In this document: positions 27,267-36,372 of the stretch, in pieces
Layout of the letters: the number at the start of each line of letters is the position of its first letter
Numbering within the stretch: the first letter of the stretch is position 1
Origin: Paenibacillus sp. J2TS4
GTDB lineage: Bacteria; Bacillota; Bacilli; Paenibacillales; NBRC-103111
Direction of reading: 5' to 3'
DNA: 64,000 nt
NCBI RefSeq assembly: GCF_018403245.1
Contig: NZ_BOSH01000001.1
Span: 806,001-870,000, forward strand
Made by a program: the position numbers and the translations under genes
Notes under the pieces: generated by a model
Seen by the model: only the letters and a program-made list of their open reading frames with translations
The model's database searches: none
Told to the model about the DNA's origin: nothing

Positions 27267-27850
27267 ATGGAACCGTATTTCTTGAATTTCAATCGGGCAA
27301 TCGACCGTTGGGATGAAGCGCTCCCGCTCGGCAACGGTTGGATAGGGTGTCTGCTGTGGGGAAATGGCGCACCGCTCAGATTCAGCCTTGACCGTGCCGA
27401 TTTATGGGATCTGCGGCCCGCGCCGGAAACGTTATCCGAGGATTTCACTTACGAGCGGTTAATCGCGCATGTCAGGGATGGAGATCAGGAGGCGATTATG
27501 CGGAATATGCCCGCAGATGGGGGGCGGCCGGGCTCGAAGCGCAGAAGCTTTATTACGAGCATGCGGATTCGGTCGGATTTTTCACCGGGCCGGCTGTTCC
27601 TTTTACACAAGAGGATATGATTGAAATAACTAAAGTGATGACACCGCTCAACAAGCTTGTGAACGAGAAGTTGATCAAGTTTGTCTCCGGGGAGCTAAAT
27701 ATGGAAGCGGATTGGGGTCATTTCCAAGAAGAATTGGATATCATGGGATACGACAAGGTGCTCAATCTGTATCTGACGAAATACGCCAAGCTTTCGGACG
27801 AGAACAAAAAATTGTATACCGATATTAAAAAATACACTACCGCTAAATAA
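27267..27850 (+). pseudogene. Chimeric pseudogene: GH95 N-terminus joined to a binding-protein C-terminus
   Basis: From the ATG at 27267 (ribosome site GAGAGGGGA) the frame encodes a GH95-type N-terminal domain: NRAIDRWDEALPLGNGWIG, LWGNG and LDRADLWDLRP. After about codon 76, near 27495, homology stops and the frame runs out at 27620. In another frame, from about 27495 to the stop at 27850, lies a binding-protein C-terminus (GFFTGPAVPFTQEDMIEI, MTPLNKLVNEKLIKFVSGE, ending in a Lys-rich tail). A deletion or recombination has fused two genes out of frame. The GH95 part would have been a fucosidase-like enzyme; neither part can be functional. Confidence 0.8.
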
Positions 27851-27920
27851 GAATTATTGCTAAGAAACCAAACTCATGGTTATTTGGTGACGGATTGAAA
27901 TCTAGAGGAAATGGATTTAA

Positions 27921-27964
27921 CGAAGGCTGCCCCTTAAGAATTATTTTTGGGATCAGCCTTTTTC
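27921..27964 (+). terminator. Terminator after importer set 2 and the pseudogene
   Basis: AAGGCTG pairs with CAGCCTT (with inner CCCC/GGG pairing) and is followed by TTTCTT. The rest of 27851-28234 shows no gene or recognisable site. Confidence 0.75.
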
Positions 27965-28234
27965 TTATGCTGATTATCTCTTTCTACGATGGGATAAGCT
28001 TGTGGAAATCGAGAGGAAAGAAGCCTTCTTGGGAATATAGACTAGTACCGGTGCTTTGCAAAAAAAAACTATGGCCGGAAACGCCGGTGCAAAAAGCAAT
28101 GATTGCTTGAAACGGTTCGCTTGAGTAGTTTATTAACAAGGCGGCAATACCTGTTCGGGACGCTGCCATCTTGCGGCGATCCTTCATAACAAGGACAACA
28201 ACTGCTGAAAACTATGAAAAAGAGAGGGATGAGT

Positions 28235-29197
28235 ATGCATGCAGAAACTACTTCAGAAACGGCCGCTAAGCCTGGGCGGGTTCCGTCCAAAAAACGCAAG
28301 CTTTGGTTGGATATAAAGAGGGACAAATACTTATATTTGATAGCGCTTCCCGGATTGCTTTATTTCCTCATATTTAAATATGTTCCGATAGGCGGACTTG
28401 CGGTCGCGTTTCAAAACTATTCCCCTTATTTCGGAATTTTGAAGAGCGAATGGGTAGGACTGGAGCATTTTCAACGTTTTTTTTCCAATGAAGATTTCTA
28501 CATTTTATTCCGCAATACGATGGCGATCAATTTGTTGAATCTTACTTTCTTTTTCCCGTTTCCGATTATTCTATCCCTGCTGCTGAACGAGCTGAGGAGC
28601 TTTGCTTATAAACGTTTTGTGCAGACGATCATTTATGTACCTCATTTTTTGTCGTGGGTCATTATCGCCGGCCTTACCTTCCTTATGCTATCCGAATCTG
28701 AGGGGCTGATTAACAAACTGATAGCCGCTCTTGGAATGAAACCGATCAGCTTTCTGACAGAGCCGAATTATTTCTGGGGAATGCTGACAGCGCAATCCAT
28801 GTGGAAGGAAGCGGGATGGGGAACGATTATTTTCCTGGCGGCGATCGCCGGGGTTGATCCGCAGTTGTACGAGGCTGCCGTAATGGACGGAGCTAACCGG
28901 TTTCGTCAAATGTGGCATATTACTTTGCCGGCCATTCGCAACGTCATCGTCATCCTGTTCATTCTTAGACTTGGGGCGATCATGGATACCGGATTTGAGC
29001 AGGTCTATTTGATGATGAACGGGGCCGTTTCCCACGTCGCAGACGTCTTCGATACTTACGTATATAGAACGGGGATCAAACAAGGAGAGTTCAGCTACAG
29101 CACGGCCATCGGTCTGTTCAAATCGGTCGTCGGCGTTATCCTTGTAGTGCTGGCCAACAAAATGGCCAAACGGTTCGGCGAAGAGGGGGTATACTGA
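28235..29197 (+). CDS. ABC sugar permease, LplB type, importer set 3
   Basis: About 320 residues; a polar, Lys-rich N-terminus, then six membrane segments and EAA loop EAAVMDGANRFRQMWHITLP. The ATG at 28235 has AGAGGG about 6 bases before it; the in-frame ATG at 28214 is less well placed. First gene of an importer operon that follows set 2. Confidence 0.92.
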   Translation: MHAETTSETAAKPGRVPSKKRKLWLDIKRDKYLYLIALPGLLYFLIFKYVPIGGLAVAFQNYSPYFGILKSEWVGLEHFQRFFSNEDFYILFRNTMAINLLNLTFFFPFPIILSLLLNELRSFAYKRFVQTIIYVPHFLSWVIIAGLTFLMLSESEGLINKLIAALGMKPISFLTEPNYFWGMLTAQSMWKEAGWGTIIFLAAIAGVDPQLYEAAVMDGANRFRQMWHITLPAIRNVIVILFILRLGAIMDTGFEQVYLMMNGAVSHVADVFDTYVYRTGIKQGEFSYSTAIGLFKSVVGVILVVLANKMAKRFGEEGVY

Positions 29198-29200
29198 TCG

Positions 29201-30082
29201 ATGGCCAATAAAAGCTTGGGGAGCCGGATTTTCGACGTTTGCAACATCTTGTTTTTGCTGCTGATCAGTTTCGCCTGCTTTTTTCCGATTTATTATACGT
29301 TCGTCCTTTCTTTTACCGATCCGGTCGAATATTATCAGAAACCACTTATTTTATTCCCGACCCAATGGACTTTAAGCGCTTACCAGTATTTGCTGTCTAC
29401 CGATACGGTATTGAATGCCATCGGCGTAAGCACCTTCCTGGCGACGGTCGGAACGATGCTGAGCTTGGCGGTCAGCTCCGGACTCGCCTATGCCATTTCC
29501 CGCAAAAGATTGCGGTTCCGAAGAATTTTCATGTTTGCCATTCTGTTCACGATTTTATTCCAGCCCGGGTTGATTCCGCAATATTTGATCGTCCGTCAGC
29601 TAGGTTTGATCGACAGTCTGTGGTCTCTAGTCATTCCTTCGCTCACCGGAGGCTGGTTCGTCTTATTGATGAAAGGTTTTTTCGACAGCATTCCCGACAG
29701 CCTGGAAGAGGCGGCCAGAATAGACGGAGCTAATGAAATAGGGGTTTGGCTGCGGATCATCCTGCCGCTATCCGTCCCGGCCCTGGTCGCTTTCGGATTG
29801 TTCTTTGCCGTCTCGTATTGGAACACTTTCTTCAATGCCATTATGTTTATCAACGATCATAAGAAATGGCCGCTTCAAGTACTTCTGCAGAACATGCTGG
29901 TCGATCCGACGTCATCCGTTAACGGAGGCTCCGCCATGGATTTTCGCTCCAACCGGCAGATGCCGACCGAAACCTTGAAGATGGCCGCAGTCGTCATTGC
30001 CACGCTGCCGATTATGCTGGTGTATCCGTTCCTTCAAAAGCACTTTGCCAAAGGGGCAATGGTAGGCTCTGTTAAGGAATGA
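29201..30082 (+). CDS. ABC sugar permease, LplC/YtcP type, importer set 3
   Basis: 293 residues, six membrane segments, EAA loop EAARIDGANEIGVWLRIILP, ending FLQKHFAKGAMVGSVKE as usual for the family. It begins three bases after the LplB stop, with GAGGGGG upstream, so the two permeases are coupled. Confidence 0.93.
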   Translation: MANKSLGSRIFDVCNILFLLLISFACFFPIYYTFVLSFTDPVEYYQKPLILFPTQWTLSAYQYLLSTDTVLNAIGVSTFLATVGTMLSLAVSSGLAYAISRKRLRFRRIFMFAILFTILFQPGLIPQYLIVRQLGLIDSLWSLVIPSLTGGWFVLLMKGFFDSIPDSLEEAARIDGANEIGVWLRIILPLSVPALVAFGLFFAVSYWNTFFNAIMFINDHKKWPLQVLLQNMLVDPTSSVNGGSAMDFRSNRQMPTETLKMAAVVIATLPIMLVYPFLQKHFAKGAMVGSVKE

Positions 30083-30119
30083 TTACATAAATGGAGAATT
30101 AAAGGGAGGTAGGCTGCTT

Positions 30120-31643
30120 ATGAACAAAATTTATTTACCGCTTTCGGTACTATTGTCTTCATCGCTTCTATTGACCGCCTGCGGAGGAAACGCGAAAACC
30201 GGTGGAACGCAGCAAACGGAAAAAGCCAAGGAGCCGGTAGAGCTTACATTAAACACGCTAAGCTATGGCACTCAATTTCCTGACGACAACAATCCGGTCG
30301 TTAAAGAATTCGAGAAGCGGACGAATACGAAGCTAAAAATCGACTGGGTTCCGGTGACGACGTCGGAGGACAAGTTCAAGGTGTTGTATGCTTCCGGGAA
30401 TCTTCCGGATGTTACCTTCGTTGAGGACTTGAATGATTCGCAAATCCGAGGGTTGATTAAGCAAGGAGTATTCTGGGACCTGACCCCTTATATTAAAGAT
30501 TATCCGAATCTGATGAATCCGGAATTGGCCGAGATGTGGGAAATAGCCCAAATAGAAGGGAAGAATTATTCCGTTCCCCGCTTTTATCCGACTCACGGAG
30601 GAGGAGTGTTCCCGATGCTGCGCCAGGACTGGCTGGAGAGGCTTGAAATGAAGGTGCCGGAAACACTGGATGAATTTTTTGCAACGATCAAAGCCTTCAA
30701 AGAAAAGGATCCCGATGGGAACGGGAAAGACGATACGATCGGATATTCCGCCGACATTACCTTTATGTCGTTCATTTATAATGTGTTCAACGATACCCAA
30801 GGGGCCTGGAAGCTAAGGGACGGCAAGCTCTATCCGATCATTACCGAGGATGCTTCGAGGGACGCCCTTCTATGGATCAAGAAAGCATATGAGGAAGGGT
30901 TGTTCCCACCGGACTTCGCTATCCTGAAATTTTCCCAGATCAATGATATTTTACACAGCGGAAAAGCGGGCGGAGCCGGTTACGCCATGAACAACTCATT
31001 GACCCGCACCCAGGAAATCCGCAAAATCGATCCCGAGGCGAATTTGATCCCATTAGCTTATATAATCGGGCCGGAAGGGAATAAATACGTCCCGTCGGGC
31101 GCTCCTTTCTATGGTCACTTCCTCGTTCCGAAGAAAGTGTCGGAGGAGAAGCTGAAGGCGATATTGGAATTTATGGACTTCGGTTACAGTAAGGAAGGCT
31201 ATGAACTGGCAACTTACGGTATTCCCGAGGTGCATTATAAAATCGAGAACGGGGAAAGGATTCCGACCGAGCAAGCCCAAAAAGACTTGGTCATAGACGC
31301 GATGAACTATTTCTTCCACCCGATCGGCGATGAGATCGTCCTCGGCGATCCGTCGATAACGACCCCGGAGATTTTCGAGCGGAACCGCAACATATTAGAA
31401 GAGAGGAAGAAGGTGAAGGTCGATTACCCTTCTCTAGGCCTTGTTTCCGAAGCGAATACGAAATTTATGCCGGACATTAAGAAGAAAGTGGATGACATGA
31501 GAACTAAAGTCGTATTGGGGCAAATTACGATTGAAGCTTACGATGACTTCATCGAGAAATTGAAGCAGGATGCCGATCTGCAAAAGATTGTTCAAGAGAT
31601 GAATGAAGCTTATCAGGCGAAGATTTCCAGCAAACAAGCGTAA
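30120..31643 (+). CDS. Extracellular carbohydrate-binding lipoprotein, importer set 3
   Basis: 507 residues with signal peptide and lipobox LLTAC at about residue 20, then a binding-protein fold. GGGAGG precedes the ATG. Last gene of the set 3 operon. A GC-rich hairpin (CCGCCGT/ACGGCGG) follows at about 31654-31673, and a stronger terminator at 31742. Ligand unknown. Confidence 0.92.
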   Translation: MNKIYLPLSVLLSSSLLLTACGGNAKTGGTQQTEKAKEPVELTLNTLSYGTQFPDDNNPVVKEFEKRTNTKLKIDWVPVTTSEDKFKVLYASGNLPDVTFVEDLNDSQIRGLIKQGVFWDLTPYIKDYPNLMNPELAEMWEIAQIEGKNYSVPRFYPTHGGGVFPMLRQDWLERLEMKVPETLDEFFATIKAFKEKDPDGNGKDDTIGYSADITFMSFIYNVFNDTQGAWKLRDGKLYPIITEDASRDALLWIKKAYEEGLFPPDFAILKFSQINDILHSGKAGGAGYAMNNSLTRTQEIRKIDPEANLIPLAYIIGPEGNKYVPSGAPFYGHFLVPKKVSEEKLKAILEFMDFGYSKEGYELATYGIPEVHYKIENGERIPTEQAQKDLVIDAMNYFFHPIGDEIVLGDPSITTPEIFERNRNILEERKKVKVDYPSLGLVSEANTKFMPDIKKKVDDMRTKVVLGQITIEAYDDFIEKLKQDADLQKIVQEMNEAYQAKISSKQA

Positions 31644-31741
31644 ACGGCAGCCGCCGTCCTCTAACGGCGGATTGACGTTTCACGGTGAATTATAAGCATG
31701 ATTATAAGTGGGAATCTTATAAATCGTTATAATTTAGAAAG

Positions 31742-31779
31742 CAAGAGCTTAGCCTTCCGGAAGGAAGGCTAAGCTCTTG
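31742..31779. terminator. Bidirectional terminator between convergent units
   Basis: A perfect 17-bp stem (arms 31742-31758 and 31763-31779) with loop GGAA. It lies between the plus-strand importer operon and the minus-strand regulator at 31856, so it can serve both. Confidence 0.8.
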
Positions 31780-31855
31780 TAAATTTGAGAGCGAAGCAGG
31801 TTGGGCGGGAAGAAAGCCATATAGAAAGGGAACAGAGCGGAAAGATTAGTCCGCG

Positions 31856-34165
31856 TTAATGGGAATGCTTTTCCCGGTATTGACCCGGAGTCAACTCCTC
31901 GCTTTTTTTGAATAGACGAATCAGATGAGAGGGCTGGTAACGCAGCTTTTCCGCTATTTCTCCGATTTTCAGATCGGTGGTCAGCAGCAGCTCCTTGCAT
32001 TTCTCCATCCGCAGCTTGGTCACATAGTCTACGTAGTTCTGTCCGGTCATTTGCTTGAACGCCCGACTTAATTTGAATGGGCTCATTTGCAGCTGTTCCG
32101 CATAACCTTCCAGAGAAATATCCGACAGATACTCTTCTTGTATTTTTAGAAGCAACCGATCAATCGCACTCTTTAATTCGGGATCGTAGGTTAAAGACAG
32201 CGTTTGAATGAAAGGTGCGACCAGCTTATGCCGGAACCAATCCAGCATTTCCTCCGGCTCGCGGATCGCCTGAAGCTGCTCGTACAAGTCTGCTCCCTGA
32301 TATAGGGTGTAGGGATTCGTTCCGGATTTCAAGATGGCATCCCACATGCTCCCGAGCAGCTTCATCAAGCCTTGATGAACCATCAGCTCCGTGCTCGATT
32401 CCTTCTGCAGAGCCTGCATAAATTGAGAGATTCGCATCATCGTCTCTTCTTCCATTCCGATGCTGAAAGCATGCACGATTTCTCTCTCCAGCTCGAACGG
32501 GAAACGAACGGGTTGATGTCCGGCCAGCAGGAAATCGTCCATATCCAGCCGTTGATTGGAAGGGCCGATTTCCCGGTAACGAAGAGCCTGCCGGGTCTGT
32601 TCGGCCAGACCGGGAATCTCTCCGATGGAACAGGTCGCTTTACTAATGACGAGAGTCACGGTCATCCTGAGGACATTATTTAAGGCCGACATGAAATCGT
32701 TAGCCAGCTTGTCTTTTATTTCAGAGGAGTCCATGGAACTATCCAGCATCAGAAACAGACCCACGGACAAATCCTGATAGTTAATGACATGAAATAATTC
32801 CACTTGGGCAGAGCATAATTCTTCCACAATATTGGATGCGGCATAGGATATTAACTGCTTGTCCTTTTCGGAGAAGGCAGTGTCAAAGCTGGACATCCCA
32901 TGGAGCTGCATGACGAAAAATACGAATTGTTTGTTCTCGATGCTCCAGTCCAGCTCTTTCATTTTCAGGGCCAATTCTTGATCGCTTAAATAATATAGAT
33001 GGCCTTCTAGAAGCTGCAATAAGAAGCCTTCCCTTAAATTGGGAACCGATTGCTTGACCTTGGTATAAAGCTGTTCGCTTTTTTCCAACTGACGTTTCCA
33101 TTGCCGTTCGATATAGGCCAATTCGTCATTGGCAACCGGCTCCCCGTCCTTGAAAGAATGGAATACTTTGGCCAGCCGCCGGATGGGATCGTAAATCTTT
33201 TTTGAAGCGAACCAGGACAACAGCAGCGCCATAAACAGGCCGAAACCGCTTACCAAAAGGACCGTTTTAACCATTGATGAGACGGGAGCCATAATCTGTG
33301 ATAACGGGGTGGCTGAAATATAAGTGAATTCGGTGCCCAATTTGGCCAGCTTGCCGTAAGAAACGGAGAAGCTTTGGCCTTGCCAATCATATACGAATGT
33401 ATTTTCGTGCAGATTATCATGACGGACGTAAGCTTTCAATGCCTCCTCCAACCCTTGAATTTCGTTAAAGTCCTTTGAAGAATCCGTAATCATCTGGTCA
33501 TGATCGTCGATAAGAAAGGCTACTCCGGCTCCGGAAGTCAGCCTCTGAACCATGTTGTTTAAGGCAGACTGATTGATATAGATAATGAACGCGCCATAAG
33601 CTGCGGACTGAGTCCCGCCGGGCAGTTTAATGATGACGCCATGGTGATTGGATTCAGGCCTATGAATCGGATGGATGGAATGAACCCAATAAATGCCTTC
33701 ATCCCCCCTCAACAAAGATTGGAAGACTGCGCGCTCCTGCTCGTTAGGAATCGTTCTGACCCCGGAGTCGTCTCCGATTACTTTATCTGAATCTTTCAAA
33801 TATAGAACGACCGAACTGATCAGCGGGTTGGAATCTTTCATTAAGGACAGGGACCGGAGCAGATCGTTCGTTCGTTGAAACTGTTGGTGAAAATCGATGA
33901 CCGCCAACGATTTATCGAACCCGGGGTTAAATCCGAGCTGGGCCGAATACAGCTCCAGATGGGATAAATAATCGTCCAACCGCTGAATCGATTGCTTAAG
34001 CTGGATTTGGTGCGCTTTATTTAATTCCTCAACGATCCGGTCGCTTCCGGTATAATAAAGCCCGATGCTGATTAATGTCACGGGCAAACAAGTTATGATC
34101 AAGACAAGAATTAAACTCTTTCTGTAAAAACTTCCTTTGACGGTTCCTTGCGTAATGATTTGCAA
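31856..34165 (-). CDS. Membrane-anchored AraC-family regulator (YesS-like)
   Basis: 769 residues. Membrane segment at about 18-40, a Cache-like extracellular sensor to about 290, a second membrane segment (TVLLVSGFGLFMALLLSWF), a HAMP-like connector, a long cytoplasmic linker and a C-terminal double HTH (LEGYAEQLQMSPFKLSRAFK; IAEKLRYQPSHLIRLFKK). This architecture lets one protein sense an outside signal and bind DNA without a phosphorelay. It is convergent with importer set 3 and probably regulates it. Confidence 0.9.
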   Translation of the reverse strand: MQIITQGTVKGSFYRKSLILVLIITCLPVTLISIGLYYTGSDRIVEELNKAHQIQLKQSIQRLDDYLSHLELYSAQLGFNPGFDKSLAVIDFHQQFQRTNDLLRSLSLMKDSNPLISSVVLYLKDSDKVIGDDSGVRTIPNEQERAVFQSLLRGDEGIYWVHSIHPIHRPESNHHGVIIKLPGGTQSAAYGAFIIYINQSALNNMVQRLTSGAGVAFLIDDHDQMITDSSKDFNEIQGLEEALKAYVRHDNLHENTFVYDWQGQSFSVSYGKLAKLGTEFTYISATPLSQIMAPVSSMVKTVLLVSGFGLFMALLLSWFASKKIYDPIRRLAKVFHSFKDGEPVANDELAYIERQWKRQLEKSEQLYTKVKQSVPNLREGFLLQLLEGHLYYLSDQELALKMKELDWSIENKQFVFFVMQLHGMSSFDTAFSEKDKQLISYAASNIVEELCSAQVELFHVINYQDLSVGLFLMLDSSMDSSEIKDKLANDFMSALNNVLRMTVTLVISKATCSIGEIPGLAEQTRQALRYREIGPSNQRLDMDDFLLAGHQPVRFPFELEREIVHAFSIGMEEETMMRISQFMQALQKESSTELMVHQGLMKLLGSMWDAILKSGTNPYTLYQGADLYEQLQAIREPEEMLDWFRHKLVAPFIQTLSLTYDPELKSAIDRLLLKIQEEYLSDISLEGYAEQLQMSPFKLSRAFKQMTGQNYVDYVTKLRMEKCKELLLTTDLKIGEIAEKLRYQPSHLIRLFKKSEELTPGQYREKHSH

Positions 34166-34343
34166 ATGTTCACACCCTTATTTCCAGATGATGTTTCCAG
34201 TATATCAGCATTCTCCATTTCCTGAAAAGGTTTCCATAAATTCGCTCTAATCAGCACGCCTAAAGCTGTAAGTTACAACCTGTTCACCGCGTAAGGAGAA
34301 GTGCAAGGAAGAGATTATTATTCCAAAGTATGGATCGGGCTCT

Positions 34344-35177
34344 TCAACGAAACTGTTTGCGATAAGCTGTCGGGCTCTGTCCATAGTGAGAAGTGAATTG
34401 CTTGGTAAAATAGTACGGGCTTTGGAAGCCGACATCGTCGGCGATTTCCGTGACGGTACGTGAAGTGAATTCCAATAAACGGGCGGCCTGACGGAGCCGG
34501 ATTTTCATTCGCGTAGCCACGATTGAATCACCGACCTGCTCTTTGAACAGGTGGGCCATGCGGGATGGAGACAGCTGAACCTGGTGTGCCAGTTCGGCTA
34601 CGCTCAGCGGCTGCTTCAAATCTTGAGCAATCACTCCCAGCACTTCCTCTACTCTTGGATCGAGCACATGTCCTGCTGCGCCTCGGTTTTTTTGAGCAAT
34701 CCATAGAATAATTTCTTCCATGGCGTTTAGAGCAAGCTGCCGGGAGTAAGGGCGGTTGTCCAGGCTATCCCTCATTAACCTTCGGAAGGCGGTTTGCAGA
34801 CGTTCCAGAATGGCAGAATCGTCCATGCGGACGGCTAACAAGCCCGGATGCGGCTCCGGCCAAGTAAGCCAATTGATCCAGGAAGGCTGGGGAACAAAAT
34901 GGGCCCAGTAAAAATTCCATACCGATCCTTTATCCGTGGCATAATGATGAATCGTCCCCGGCTTCAACACCACTATATCTCCGCTATGACATCGCCATTG
35001 CTGTTCCCCGATCCAGTATGTTCCCGTTCCCGAGAGCGTGTAAGTAATCAGCCAATCTTTGGTTCCTCTGGGGCGGTGCACCCGGTAATCATCCGCCTCG
35101 GAGTAATGGTCGGAAACTAAAATACCAGGCAGCGGACTTGCCGTCTCGACAGCAGGATAATTAAGGAATTCAGCCAT
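34344..35177 (-). CDS. AraC-family transcriptional regulator
   Basis: About 277 residues: cupin N-terminus (SGDIVVLKPGTIHHYATD) and double HTH (VAELAHQVQLSPSRMAHLFK; IADDVGFQSPYYFTKQFTS). The ATG at 35177 has GGAAGGA at 9 bases; ATGs at 35186 and 35183 sit too close. Divergent from the PhyH gene at 35262 with only 84 bp between, so it probably controls that gene. Confidence 0.87.
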   Translation of the reverse strand: MAEFLNYPAVETASPLPGILVSDHYSEADDYRVHRPRGTKDWLITYTLSGTGTYWIGEQQWRCHSGDIVVLKPGTIHHYATDKGSVWNFYWAHFVPQPSWINWLTWPEPHPGLLAVRMDDSAILERLQTAFRRLMRDSLDNRPYSRQLALNAMEEIILWIAQKNRGAAGHVLDPRVEEVLGVIAQDLKQPLSVAELAHQVQLSPSRMAHLFKEQVGDSIVATRMKIRLRQAARLLEFTSRTVTEIADDVGFQSPYYFTKQFTSHYGQSPTAYRKQFR

Positions 35178-35261
35178 TTCCATCATTCCTTCCTTCTTTC
35201 TTACATTCTACAATGAATGCATGGAAACTAAAATATATAGCAGCAAAGGAGAGGAAACTAT

Positions 35262-36068
35262 ATGAATCGTACATGGCCCGGGCACAAGCAGCAGTTTGAC
35301 CTAGAAGGCTATACGATTGTCAAAGGGCTGTTAAGCGGAGCGCAGGTAGAGGAAATTAAAGAAACGTTCATGGGAATACACCGAGAAGGGCCGATTCCCG
35401 GATATTTTCATCCAGTCGCGGCCGCCGAAGCCGCAGAAGATATTCTCAAACAGTATCCCAGGGTTATGCACCCCCACCGGTTCCACGAAACGGCCAAAAG
35501 ATATATGCTTCATCCGGGAGTGTTTGACGTTCTTGCACAGCTGTTGGAGGAGGAGCCTATTGCGGCGCAAAGCATGTTCTATTTCAAGCCTCCCGGCGCG
35601 AAGGGACAGGCGCTGCATCAGGACAATTTTTACTTGAAGGTGGAGCCCGGCACTTGCATTGCGGCTTGGATGGCCATCGATCCTTCCGACGAAGAGAACG
35701 GCGGGATTATGCTGGTTCCGAAATCGAACAGCCTCGACATCGAATGCCCGCATTTGGCCGACCCGACCGTATCGTTTACTAAGGAGGAAGTAACCGTCCC
35801 GGACGGGATGAAGATCGTGTCGACTCGCTTGGAGGCGGGAGACGTCCTGTTCTTTAACGGAAGTGTCATTCACGGGTCCTATCCTAACCGCTCCCCAGAC
35901 CGCTTCCGACGCTCCTTTATTTGTCACTATACCGGAATCTCGGCTAGAAGAATCGGGCAATATTACAATCCGCTGTATACTAGGAACGGGCAGCATTTGG
36001 AATTGGAATGGAATGAGGACGCAGGCCCATGCGGTTCAGAATTCGAGCAGCCCGCTGAAGCACACTAA
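35262..36068 (+). CDS. PhyH-type Fe(II)/2-oxoglutarate dioxygenase
   Basis: 268 residues. Metal ligands in ALHQDNFYLKV (His-x-Asp) and SVIHGSYPN (distal His), with an Arg-rich RFRRSFICHY after it for 2-oxoglutarate. AAAGGAGAGG precedes the ATG. Unlike the PhyH at 21582 it is divergent from its AraC gene; the two PhyH proteins share the fold but little sequence. Substrate unknown. Ends at a terminator. Confidence 0.88.
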   Translation: MNRTWPGHKQQFDLEGYTIVKGLLSGAQVEEIKETFMGIHREGPIPGYFHPVAAAEAAEDILKQYPRVMHPHRFHETAKRYMLHPGVFDVLAQLLEEEPIAAQSMFYFKPPGAKGQALHQDNFYLKVEPGTCIAAWMAIDPSDEENGGIMLVPKSNSLDIECPHLADPTVSFTKEEVTVPDGMKIVSTRLEAGDVLFFNGSVIHGSYPNRSPDRFRRSFICHYTGISARRIGQYYNPLYTRNGQHLELEWNEDAGPCGSEFEQPAEAH

Positions 36069-36080
36069 GCAGCCGCCAAA

Positions 36081-36107
36081 AGCAGCCGAAACGCGGCTGC
36101 TTTTTTT
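36081..36107 (+). terminator. Terminator of the PhyH gene
   Basis: AGCAGCCG pairs with CGGCTGCT over a short loop, followed by seven T residues. Confidence 0.88.
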
Positions 36108-36113
36108 ACCACA

Positions 36114-36227
36114 ATAGAATTTATAAGTTTTTGCGTTCCGAACAGCTTCAAATTCTATTTGGCGATAAAAACATCCTTAAAACGCGGTCGCTCATCCACG
36201 AAATACTCCGATAGGAGTTTTTCTCAT
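36114..36227 (+). repeat. Terminator-ended structured repeat, intact copy
   Basis: ATAGAATTT (36114-36122) pairs with AAATTCTAT (36150-36158). Then come GGCGATAA, ACGCGGTCGC and a final hairpin ACTCC-GATA-GGAGT with a T run (36205-36223). The same parts in the same order occur at 47692-47997, and partial versions at 39988-40090, 62132 and 63340. No gene lies in 36069-36372 apart from this. Confidence 0.65.
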
Positions 36228-36372
36228 TGCTTTGTAGATAAGGGGGGCTCCTGCAATAGTAATGAATGCTCGGAATGCCCATAACGCAGGCAGTATAAGA
36301 TTTTAATAATAAAAAAAGGATATAAAGCAAATAATTGTTATGTCTCGACATTATTGGATAGAGGGTGGGTTT

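Noticed and set aside
27895..28110. 71-codon frame between importer sets 2 and 3
   Set aside because: It spans the terminator hairpin at 27921 and lacks a convincing start.
34185..34205. CRE site (TGAAAAGGTTTCCA) upstream of the membrane AraC gene
   Set aside because: The essential central CG is GG here, so it does not meet the consensus.
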